NCBI RefSeq assembly: GCF_000022085.1
Contig: NC_011894.1
Span: 4,083,001 to 4,147,000 of the forward strand
Length of the DNA: 64,000 bases
Source of the DNA: Methylobacterium nodulans ORS 2060
GTDB lineage: Bacteria > Pseudomonadota > Alphaproteobacteria > Rhizobiales > Beijerinckiaceae
Reading direction: 5' to 3'
Under the pieces are notes generated by a model. It saw only the letters and a list, made by a program, of their open reading frames with translations, ran no database searches and had not been told where the DNA came from. Numbering within the stretch: position 1 is the first letter of the stretch; the number at the start of each line of letters is the position of its first letter. This document shows, one piece after another, positions 34,834 to 44,200 of this stretch. Made by a program: the position numbers and the translations under genes.

Positions 34834-35103
34834 TCACGGCGCCGGCTGCACCTTGGCGCTCGGGATGGCGTTCGCGGTCGCCGGATCAGCGAGGATCGTC
34901 CTGACCTCGGGCACCTTGGCGGCTGCGGAGACCAGGGCGGCGTTGCGGCGCGCGTACAGCCCCCACAGGGTCACGACGATGGTGAGGATCGCACCGGTGA
35001 GCGCGGTGGCGGTATCGGCGTCGATCCAGCCACGGCCCACGGCAATGCCGCCGGCGACCTGGAGCAGGGTGCGCAGGAGTGAGGTAAGCTGCTCGCTGTT
35101 CAT
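34834..35103 (-). CDS. Holin-like protein
   Basis: The 89-residue product MNSEQLTSLLRTLLQVAGGI continues with AILTIVVTLWGLYARRNAAL. Two hydrophobic segments, the WGLYARRNA turn and placement right after the endolysin gene fit a small phage holin, which would open the inner membrane for the endolysin. Confidence 0.75.
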   Translation of the reverse strand: MNSEQLTSLLRTLLQVAGGIAVGRGWIDADTATALTGAILTIVVTLWGLYARRNAALVSAAAKVPEVRTILADPATANAIPSAKVQPAP

Positions 35104-35150
35104 GGGGGGCTCCTGGAAGTGCGCGGCTGGCCCGGCCGGTGCGGGATAGG

Positions 35151-36023
35151 TCAGGCGACGCGGAAAAGGCGGCGCAGAGCGCTCGGCAGCCGCGATGCCC
35201 AGGAGGCGGACGGCGCCGGCGTGCTGGCCCCGATCACCGGTGTCTGAGCCTCAACGGCGGGCGTCACGACGTCGGGGGCCGGCAGCGGCCGCATGGTGAT
35301 GGGAGGCGTCGGGATCGCGATCGTCACCGCCCCCGGCTTATGCCCGGCGGCCACCAGCGCCGCTTTGAACTGGCCGTGGATCGTCGCGATAGCCGGCCCG
35401 TTGCTGTCCGGGTTGACCATCGCGCGAGCATGGGTCGGGTTCTCCCGCCCGGGCCCGAAGTAGTCGGACAGCTTGCGCCCCGTGTACCAGCCCTCGGACA
35501 GGCCGACGAACAGCATGACGGCCGCGATGTCCGGGTTCAGCATCAGCTCGGGCGTGGCGACGAGGTCCTGATCCGGCGTGAGATAGCCGAGTGCCCGCAG
35601 CCGCTTGGTGGCGCGGATCGCGTTGTCCTTACCGGTGGCCTGGACCAGCCCCATGCCGCGGAACAGCCAGCCGTCGTTCGGGCCGGTGTTGCCGAGCCGC
35701 CCGCCGTAGACCTTGTTCGCGAGCCCCTGCGGGTTTCTCACGTAGGGCACCGCGCTCGCGACGGTCGGGAACCGGCTCGGCCAGACCGCCCGGATCCGCT
35801 CCGCCGTCGTGTAATTGAGGTTCTCGGCGCGCGGGATCATCGCACCGCCGGTCTCGTCGAAGGCGGTGGCCAAGCAGTAGGCGAGCGGCGCGGCGCCCAT
35901 GTCGGGCGGTGCCATGTCGAGCATGGCGTCCATCCCGTCCACCTGGGACTGCGTGAGCGAGCCGCCGAAGGGCTGCGTGCGGACAGCCGAAAAGAACGCC
36001 TGCCTGTCGAGGCTTGCGGCCAT
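35151..36023 (-). CDS. Endolysin, GH19 chitinase-like lysozyme
   Basis: The 290-residue protein contains LAYCLATAFDETGGAMIPRA with the catalytic glutamate in the usual ATAxxET form, NLNYTTAERIRAVWPSRFP, and LFRGMGLVQATGKDNAIRAT, the GRGLxQxTG-like motif of GH19 phage endolysins. Residues about 225-270 form a Pro/Thr-rich linker (ITMRPLPAPDVVTPAVEAQ) ending in a short basic tail. It cuts peptidoglycan for lysis. The holin-like gene follows 47 bases downstream. Confidence 0.85.
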   Translation of the reverse strand: MAASLDRQAFFSAVRTQPFGGSLTQSQVDGMDAMLDMAPPDMGAAPLAYCLATAFDETGGAMIPRAENLNYTTAERIRAVWPSRFPTVASAVPYVRNPQGLANKVYGGRLGNTGPNDGWLFRGMGLVQATGKDNAIRATKRLRALGYLTPDQDLVATPELMLNPDIAAVMLFVGLSEGWYTGRKLSDYFGPGRENPTHARAMVNPDSNGPAIATIHGQFKAALVAAGHKPGAVTIAIPTPPITMRPLPAPDVVTPAVEAQTPVIGASTPAPSASWASRLPSALRRLFRVA

Positions 36024-36137
36024 GGGGAATCTCCGATTGTCAGGGGAGCGGAAGGGCTGGGGGCGGGAGGATCAGGCGGCGCGCGGCGCTCTCGCCGTGA
36101 TCCTGAGCCCCGGATCAAGGAACCGGCGGCGCGGGGC

Positions 36138-36500
36138 TTAGGCGAGTGGAATGCCGCGCTTCTTCAGGGCCGCGAGCACGCCCTGGTGGTCGGTGGCGGC
36201 GTAGACCTCCTGCGCGCAGGCCACGCGCGCCAGCTCGATCTGCTCGGCCGTGCTGGCCGCGGCGTCGACCTGCCGGGCCAGCTGCGCAACCGTGAGGCCG
36301 CGGATTCGGGCCTCCTCCTCCAGCATGGTCGAGCGCACGCCCGCGGAGAGGAAGGCGCGGGCCTGGGCGGCCTTGTTGGTGTCCATGGCGCGCTGCACCG
36401 CCGCGCGCTCCGTCTGGCCGATCTCGGCGTAGAAGCGCATCAGGGCGGCGTAGGCCAGGTCCTGGAACTGCGCCAGGCTCGGGCCGAGGATCAGGCTCAT
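36138..36500 (-). CDS. Hypothetical prophage protein
   Basis: A 120-residue helical protein (MSLILGPSLAQFQDLAYAAL, AEQIELARVACAQEVYAATD). Its ATG overlaps the stop of the upstream gene. It sits between tail accessory genes and the endolysin. No family recognised. Confidence 0.6.
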   Translation of the reverse strand: MSLILGPSLAQFQDLAYAALMRFYAEIGQTERAAVQRAMDTNKAAQARAFLSAGVRSTMLEEEARIRGLTVAQLARQVDAAASTAEQIELARVACAQEVYAATDHQGVLAALKKRGIPLA

Positions 36501-36913
36501 GGGGCAGACGGCTCCGTGACGGTGAGGGTGAAGGCGCGCCGCCGATACGGGAACGGCTCGATCGAGAGGCGATAGCTGCCCGGCACCACGAAGCCGATCA
36601 CGAGGTCGCCGCCCGGGTGCGGGGTCTGGCCGGGGCCGAGCGGGCCCTCCTCGACCACGATGCTGCAGGCCGGCACGCCGGGCAGCGTCGCCTGCTCGAA
36701 CGGCTTGAGGGTAGTCTTGTCGAACTCGCCCGCCAGCTCCGGGCGCCGCTTCAGGGCCGGCGTGCCGCTGCTCAGGTCCACGTAGGTGTCGGTCATGTCC
36801 TGGCCGACCTCCACGAAGTTCGTGCCGGCCTCGCGCAGCAGGTCGGCGTAGCCGGGTTGGCTCTGGCCCACCATCTGGGTGATGCGGCCCGCGTCGTTGT
36901 AGATGAAGAACAC
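36497..36913 (-). CDS. Tail-accessory protein, hypothetical
   Basis: A 138-residue protein starting MFFIYNDAGRITQMVGQSQP. The opening motif YNDxGxI and the position after the tail-tip genes resemble small tail-fibre-associated proteins of siphophages. The second half carries a beta-type stretch (GSYRLSIEPFPYRRRAFTLT). Function uncertain. Confidence 0.6.
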   Translation of the reverse strand: MFFIYNDAGRITQMVGQSQPGYADLLREAGTNFVEVGQDMTDTYVDLSSGTPALKRRPELAGEFDKTTLKPFEQATLPGVPACSIVVEEGPLGPGQTPHPGGDLVIGFVVPGSYRLSIEPFPYRRRAFTLTVTEPSAP

Positions 36914-36914
36914 C

Positions 36915-37364
36915 TCAGTCTCCTCTGCCCAGCACCCAGAACTTGAGGGTGCCGGCCGTGATCATCCCTGTGCCGGAGGTGCCGCCGCCCTGGACAGACC
37001 AGTCGATGGCAAAGCGCCCGTCGCCGAGCGGGGTCAGGGTGTACTGGCAGACCCAGTAGGCCTGGGCGACGCCTTGCGTGTTGGTGATGACGAGCGCCCC
37101 CATCGGGAAGATGGTCCCGTCGTTGTTGATGTAGGTCCCGCAGATCCACGGGAAGGTGTAGTATTTGCGCGCGGTCTCGACCCGGGGGCGCCACGCCTGC
37201 GTCATGTCTCCCGGCGAGCCCAGGATGAACTCCTCGGCCACGGCCGGCGGGTACTGGGCCGAGAAGATCAGAGACGGATCCAGCGGGTCGCCCGGCGCGC
37301 CACCGCCGTGGTTCCAGATCTTCAGCGGATCGCCGTTGACATTGAACTGAGCGTTGAAGGCCAT
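36915..37364 (-). CDS. Hypothetical tail-accessory protein
   Basis: A 149-residue, mostly beta protein (MAFNAQFNVNGDPLKIWNHG, YYTFPWICGTYINNDGTIFP). It has no membrane segment and few charged residues, as expected of a virion surface protein. Not recognised. Confidence 0.6.
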   Translation of the reverse strand: MAFNAQFNVNGDPLKIWNHGGGAPGDPLDPSLIFSAQYPPAVAEEFILGSPGDMTQAWRPRVETARKYYTFPWICGTYINNDGTIFPMGALVITNTQGVAQAYWVCQYTLTPLGDGRFAIDWSVQGGGTSGTGMITAGTLKFWVLGRGD

Positions 37365-37370
37365 GGGGTC

Positions 37371-37808
37371 TCACGAGAAGGTCTGGCGGCGATAGACGAG
37401 GTACATGATCTTGTCCGGCAGCTCGGTGTAGGTGCCGCCAGCGCCGAAGCACGAGATCACGAACTGGTTCGTCGCGATCCGGAGCTTCATGGTGTGGCGC
37501 GGGACCACTGAGTTGAAGGCACTTCCGCTCGACTGGAGGGCCACCGGCGGCCACTGGACCGTGCCGTTCGGGCGCACCGCGATCGGGATCACGTCCGGGG
37601 TGACGCCGTAGGGCCCGATGCCGACCGTGGCCTGCTTCGCCCCTGACGAGGTCGGGTGAGCCCCGAGGGTGACGATGCCGTGCTCCAGGAGCTGACCCGA
37701 CCGGACGAACAGGTCCAGCAGGATCCCGTCCCAGGACGGGGTGAAGACATCAAAGCCGGGGCGCATCACCCGGAAGGCCCCAGGTCCGATATGAGTTCGC
37801 CAGGTCAT
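37371..37808 (-). CDS. Hypothetical virion protein (paralog of the next gene)
   Basis: The 145-residue product starts MTWRTHIGPGAFRVMRPGFD. The neighbour upstream starts VVWRTLIGQHPTGHQGLFVS, and both end with a similar short beta strand (IMYLVYRRQTF, FRYVVLTLPIKA). The pair probably arose by duplication and may be minor tail-surface proteins. Confidence 0.6.
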   Translation of the reverse strand: MTWRTHIGPGAFRVMRPGFDVFTPSWDGILLDLFVRSGQLLEHGIVTLGAHPTSSGAKQATVGIGPYGVTPDVIPIAVRPNGTVQWPPVALQSSGSAFNSVVPRHTMKLRIATNQFVISCFGAGGTYTELPDKIMYLVYRRQTFS

Positions 37809-37811
37809 GAG

Positions 37812-38231
37812 CTATGCCTTGATCGGCAAGGTGAGGACCACGTACCGGAAATAACCCGGCACGGCGTTGGGATCCAAGTCCGGCCGCAGCTTCGCGATCC
37901 TGAATTGGGCTCGGTTCAGGTACTGGAATTGGAAGCGCGGGAAGCCGTAGTTGCCTCCATACACGGCCTCTTCTTGGGCGAGCTGTCCGGCGGAGGGGTC
38001 GTAGCGGTCGAAGTAGTACCAGGGGTAGTAGCCGATGTCCGGGATGGTGACGACCTGATCGAGATTGCTCGTCCCCGCCTGGAGGATGTTCGCCATCCGG
38101 CCCGCAGCGGAGGAGAACATCCACTGCGAGTGGTTGGTCGGGTCGCAGGCCAGTGCGTCGTAGCCGGGCTTCGAGACGAACAGCCCCTGATGCCCGGTCG
38201 GGTGCTGCCCGATGAGGGTGCGCCAAACCAC
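37812..38231 (-). CDS. Hypothetical virion protein
   Basis: 139 residues from a GTG at 38231. I chose this start because it gives VVWRTLIG, parallel to MTWRTHIG of the downstream gene; the ORF extends further up but in sequence that belongs to the giant tail-tip gene in another frame. Contains aromatic-rich GYYPWYYFDRYDPSAG. Confidence 0.6.
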   Translation of the reverse strand: MVWRTLIGQHPTGHQGLFVSKPGYDALACDPTNHSQWMFSSAAGRMANILQAGTSNLDQVVTIPDIGYYPWYYFDRYDPSAGQLAQEEAVYGGNYGFPRFQFQYLNRAQFRIAKLRPDLDPNAVPGYFRYVVLTLPIKA

Positions 38232-38233
38232 GG

Positions 38234-41200
38234 TCAGCCCCAGATGAGGATGCGCTTGTTGGTGAGGTCGACCTGCATCTGCCCATCGCCGCTCTGAAGC
38301 AGGCCGGCGGTCATCGTGCCGACGTTGGCGGTGATGGCGGAGAGCTGCGTCACCGAGAGCTTGTCGGCGGCGATCGAGCTGACCCAGATGCCGCCGCCGT
38401 TCACGCCGTCCGGGCCGAGGATGTAGGTGTTGTCGTTCCCCCACATCGCGATGCCCCAGTCGCCACCGCGCGGGGTAAAGCCGTTCGTCTGGCCAATCAG
38501 CACCCGCAGGTTGCCGCCGCCGTCGCGCACGAACATGCGCGGGGCGCCGCCGTTGGCCTGGAGGACGAACTGCGTGTTCCCGACGAAGATGTCCCCCGCC
38601 GTGATGGTGCCGGCCCCGATCTTGTCCGCAGTGACCTGCCCGGCGCCGATCTTCTCCGCAGTGATCTGTCCGGCCGCGATGTGGCTGGCCTGGATGGCGT
38701 TGGCCGCGATCTGGTTGGCGGTGATCGTGCCGGTGTTGATCCGGGATCCGTCGATGATCGTGCCGCCGCCGAAGTTGTTGATCCCAGCGTACCCATCATA
38801 CGACGCCAGCAGCACCGCGTTCTTGTCGCTGAAGATGTCGGGCCAGTTGTCCCTGGCGGCATACAGTTGGCCCGGCGTGGTTTTGTTCCACCAGACATAG
38901 GTGTAGCCGCCGCCCGTGTTGAAGCTGCCGGCTGCGACCTGATCGGCCCGGTTGGCACCCGTGTCATCGATCCACAGGACGTAGCCTGCGGTCCACGAGA
39001 GGACGCGCGTGGTCTTGTCGACCGAGAAATCGAGGCTCACCGTGCGGACGCCGCGCAGGCCGACGACCAGGGAGTTGACCAGGATCGAGTTGGCCTGAAT
39101 GGCGCCGCCGTTGATCTTGGTGGTGTCCGAACCCATCCACGAGGTGAGCGCCTGCCCACCGCCGATCGCGATCTTGTCCGCATAGATCGAGTTCGCCGCC
39201 ACGTGCCAGCCGGTGAGGGTGTTGGCGGCGATCCGGCCGCCGGTAATGGCGTTCGCGGCGATCCGGTCGGCCGTGATCGTCCCGGCGGTGATCCGGTTGG
39301 CATGGATGGTGCCGGTGGCGATGGTATCGCCCCAGATCACGGTCGAGGAGCCCGGCGCCCAGTCCGAGTATTGGGTCTGGTTGGCCTTCGCCTGGGCGAA
39401 GTAAATGCCACTCCAGAAGTTGTAGGGTCCGTTGCCGCCGTTGAAGGCCATGCGCAACGAGACGGTCGCCGTCGCGGCGTCACCCGGCGCGGTGCCCATG
39501 CCGGTGCAGCGTGCCCAGGCGTTCAGGTTGCCGCTCGACTGCTGGTTCTCAACGACGGTCGTCGTCGTAGCCCCGAGATAGATGCCGCCCGCGTCGAACC
39601 ACGACACCACCATGTAGGCCTGCGAGCGGTGGGCGCTCACATAGCCGGACACCTCATACCGCTTGCCCCCGACAACCGGGAACTTGGTCTCCCACGCACC
39701 GTCCTGGCGCGGGTAGGCCAGATACGCATCCAGGATCTGGCCCGCCGGCGGCGTGCCGGCGCACGACATCTGGAGCGAGCCCATGCCGGTCGGCTGCCAG
39801 CCGGGGCCCGATTGGTTGAGCCCGACATACGGGGCGCTGACCGTGACGCTCGATCCCCAGCCGGTAACGCCCGGCGGCATCGCATTGGCCGCGCCCGCCT
39901 TGAAGTCCGAGTTGTAGAGCAGGTTGGTCGAGTTGAGCCCGACGCCGATCTTGTCGGCCGTGATCGCGCCCGCCGCGAGCTGATCGACGCCGATGGCGCC
40001 GGCCTGGATTTCGCCCGCCGTGATCGAGTTGGCGACGAGCTTGTCCGCCGAGATCGTGCGGCCGGCGATGTTCCAGCCGAGGATGGTCTGGCCGGCGATC
40101 TGGTTTGCCGTGATGGTGTTGCCGGCGATCTCCCAGGCCGTGATGGTCTGGCCGGCAATATTGGCCGCGGTGATGGTGCGGACCTGGATCTTGTCTCCGG
40201 TGATGGTCGACCCGGCGATGCGGTCGCCCGTGATGGTCGAGCCGGCGATCTCGGTTGCCGTGATCGCGCCGACCGCGATCTGCCCGGCGGTGATCGACCG
40301 TGCGACGAGTCGGTCCGCCGCGAGCGTGTGCGTCATGACGGTGCCGCCGTCGATCAGCGTGACCCCGGGTGGGGTGTAGGGCGAACACTCCGTCTGATCG
40401 GCGCGGGCGCCCGCATACATCATGCCGGCGAGCATCACGATCGGGTTGTCACCCGTGATGTTGACGCCCCGATACATGACTCGGAACTGGGTTGCGTTGC
40501 TCGGAGCCTGGGCGATGAACCCGAGGCGGGGGTAGTCCTTCAGGGCGCCGCCGGCCACGCCCTGGTTGGGGGCACCGACCACGCCGCCCGCGTAGGCGAC
40601 ATGATTGCCGGCCGCGTCGAGGAACTGGACATACATCTGGGGCGCGCAGCGGTGCCCCGTCGCGTAGACGCTGAACTCGTAGAAGGATCCGCCCACGCAG
40701 GGGTAGAAGGCCCAGAGGCCGGTGGCGGTGGCGCGGCCGTGCAACAGCTCGAAGTAGCCGCCTGCCGGGACGGCCGCCGCCGCGACGTCGCAGGTGAGCC
40801 GGAGGCCCGTCGCGCCGGCCGGCACCCAAAGGGTTTCCTGCCAGATCAGGGGCATGTTCGCACCCCAGCTCGTGCCGGAGATGCTCCAGCCCCGGGTGCT
40901 CTGCGCCAGCTCCGTGTTGTAGGCGACGTTGTAGCTGGAGACCGCGAGCTTCGACGTGGTGACGGAGCCGGCCGCGAGTTCGCGCGCGGTCAGGCTGCCC
41001 GCCTGGATGTTGCCGCCCGTGATGGTGTTGCCGGCGATCCGATCCCCGGTGATCGTGGATCCGGCAATCTCGGTCGCCGTGATGGTGCCGGTGGCGATCT
41101 GGCCTGCGGTGATCGACTTCGCGATGATCTTGTCGGCGGCAACCGAGCCGGTGCGGATCGAGGCGCCGTTGATGGTGGTGAGACCGGCCGGCGAGAACGG

Positions 41201-44200
41201 CGAGACCTCCGTCTGCCCTGCCACTGCGACCGCCAGCATCACACCGCTGATGAAGCAGTAGGGCGGTGCAGGGTCTGACGGATACCATGTGATCCCATAG
41301 CGGACGTAAGGCCGGCAGTAGACTGCACCGGCTGGGGCGATGACGATCAGCTTCGAGCGGCCAAACTGCTCCCAATCCGCCTGGGAGTTGTAGATGCTGC
41401 CGCCCCAGTTGACGATCTGACTGCCCCAGGTCTCGCCGATATAGGCTTGGTTGGCGTCATACCAGACCAACCCGACATAGGCGGTGCAGCGGTGGGCACT
41501 GAGGTAGGCCGAGACCTCGTAGGTCGTGCCGGCGCGCACCGAGAAGGGATAGAGAGTGCCGTCCGTCTCGACCCGGCTCAACCAGACCTGCCCGATCGAG
41601 CCCTGGTTGGTCGGAACCGCGGTGGCGGCGATCTTCATGGCCCGCAGGCCGGCCGGGCAGTAGAGGTAGTCGACCCCGCTGGGGAGCATGGTGGCGCCGG
41701 CAAGGCCGGAGCTGTCGCTGCTCCAGGCGGCCGGATTGCCCAGCGTGTTCAGGTTGCCCATGTCGCCGTTGATGGCGAGGTTCAGGCTGGCGACCGCGAG
41801 CTTCGAGGTGGTCACCGAGCCCGCCGCCAGCTCGGTGGCGGTGAGCGTCCCGGTCGCGATTTGCGAGGCCGTGATGGTGCGGCCGGCGATCTTGTCGGCC
41901 GTGATGGTCGAGCCGGCGATCTCCGTGGCCGTGATTGTTCCCGTGGCGATCTGCCCTGCGGTGATGGTGCGGGCAACAAGCCGGTCGCCGTAGATCGAGC
42001 CCGTGCGGATGTTGGGGCCGTCGATCATGGTCACGCCCGCGTCGGCATACGGGCTCGGCTCGGTTTGGCCCGCGACCGCCTGGGCGAACAGCAGCCCGCC
42101 GGCCATGCAGTAGGGCTGGATGCCGAAGCCGGTCCACCGGACCCGAAGGTCACAGAAGGCAGCGTTGGCCGGCGCGGTGGCGATCACCCAGGAGCGGGCG
42201 AACTTGTCCCAGTCCGCCAGGGAGGAGCCGGAGGCGAGCTGCGTCGCGACGATGCTGTTGCCGGTGGCTTCCGTGATGTAGGTACCGGCGGCGTCCCACC
42301 AGATGATCGACACGTAAGCCGAGCAGCGGTGGGCCGAGATGTAGGCCGAGACCTCGTAGAGCGCGCCGCCCGTAACTCGGATGCGCTGCCCGGCCCCGCT
42401 CGCATCCGGGTTGGAGTAGATGAATTCGGCGTAGGTCCCCGTGGTCGGGGCCGTATCGTAGCGGGCCGAGAGCACCCGCATGCCGGCCGGCGCGTAGTCG
42501 GTGCGGATGCCCTCCACGATCGGGTTGACGCCCGTGTTACCCGGGCCAGCGACCCAGCCGGAGGAACCCTGCTGGAGGCCGCCGTTGGTCGCGAGGTTCA
42601 GGCTCGCCACGGCGAGCTTCGAGGCCGTGACTGCCCAGGCGGCGAGCTTCGCGGTCGAGACCGCACCCGCGTTGAGCTGGGGCGTGTCGATCGCGTTGTC
42701 CGCGATCTGCGTCCGGCCGATCTGCCCGGTGATCTGGGCAGCCGTCAGTGAGGTGATCTGGGCCGCGGTGAGCTGCCCCGTGATCTGCGCGGCGGTCAGC
42801 GAGGCGATCTGGCTCGCGACCACCTGTCCGACCAGCTTGGAGGCGCTGATGCCTGCAAGCTGGGCGTCGGAGAGTTGCCCTGCGACCTTGGCGGCCGAGA
42901 GCTGGGCGATCTGCGCATCCGAAATCGTGCCGGTGAGCTGGGAGGTGGCGAGCGAGGCGATCTGCGAGGCGACCACCTGCCCGACCAGCTTCGAGGCGCT
43001 GATGGCGGCGATCTGGGCGTCCGACAGGGTGCCGGAGATCTGGGTGGCTGCCAGCGAGACGATCTGCGAGGCCGTGAGCTGCCCGCTGATCTGGGCCGCC
43101 GTGATGCTTTCGATCTGCGCGGCGACGATCTGGCCGACCACCGAGGCCGCATTGATGCTCGCGATCTGCTCCTTCGTGAGCTGGCCGGCGACCGCCGCCG
43201 CATTGACGCTGGCGATCTGGGCCGCGGTCAGGCCCGGTCCGACATCGACCGCCGCAACCGCCGCCGTCCAGGCGCCGTTCACGAGCCGGTAGAGCTTGCC
43301 GTCCGCGGCGTTGTAGGCGAGCTTCGGGCCGGTCCAGGTCGCCGGATCCGGCAGGCTGGTGACCACGGCCGGCGCCACGATGGATGAGGCGATCTTGGTG
43401 GCGTCGATGGTCTCGTTCTGGAGCGCCGCCGCCGGGAGAGCCGCCGTGGTCGCCGTCTTCGGGCCGACGAAGTCGCCGGCCGCGCCCGAGCTGTTGACCG
43501 GCCGCACCCAGTATTTGCGGGTCTGTACGATCTCCAGGGTGGTGTCGCTGAAGAAGTTGAGCGGGACCGGCACCTTGGCGAACAGGGTGGCGTCCGCCCC
43601 GTCGTCGCGCGTCCCGATCCACACCTCGATCGCGGCAAGGTCCGGGTCGCTCGGATTGGTCCACGACAGGCTTGCCGTCCGGTAGGCGGCGTCCACGGTG
43701 AAGTTGGTGATGGCGCCGGGCGGGGTGGCGTTCTTGGCCGCGGTGATCGAAACCATGCTCGACCAGCCCGAGGCTGCCACCCCGCTGTCGTTCACGGTGC
43801 GGACGCGGGCCGTGTAGAGGACGCCCGGCTTGAGGTTCCGCCACGTGTACTTCGGCTGGCCCTTGTCGGCGCGGTCGCGAACCCACGAGGGGTTGGTGAT
43901 CCCATCTCCCTCGGTCAGCTCGAACTCGTAGATCCCGAGGTTATCGCTCGTGACCGCATTCCAGGTCGCGTCGATGCGCGAGGTCGCCACCCCGGTCGCC
44001 GAGACCTCCAGCGCGGTCGCCAGGGCGAGCCCGGTCGGGATGTCGGGCGCGGTCGTGTCGAACAGCAGGTTGGTCGTGCGGATCTCGACCTGGGGCGAGA
44101 TGTTCAGCTCGGCCGGGTTCTTGCCGAAGCTGTCGTAGAAGGCGACCCGGACGTAGTAGGTCGTCTCCGCCTCGGCCGGCAGCAGCGCGAAGCCCGTGGG

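Noticed and set aside
38681..41278. 865-codon plus-strand frame opposite the tail-tip gene
   Set aside because: Mirror of the repeats in the real gene; no independent start signal or domain.
42690..43220. 51-bp period repeats as a possible CRISPR
   Set aside because: No separate unique spacers; the repeat is explained by 17-residue protein units.
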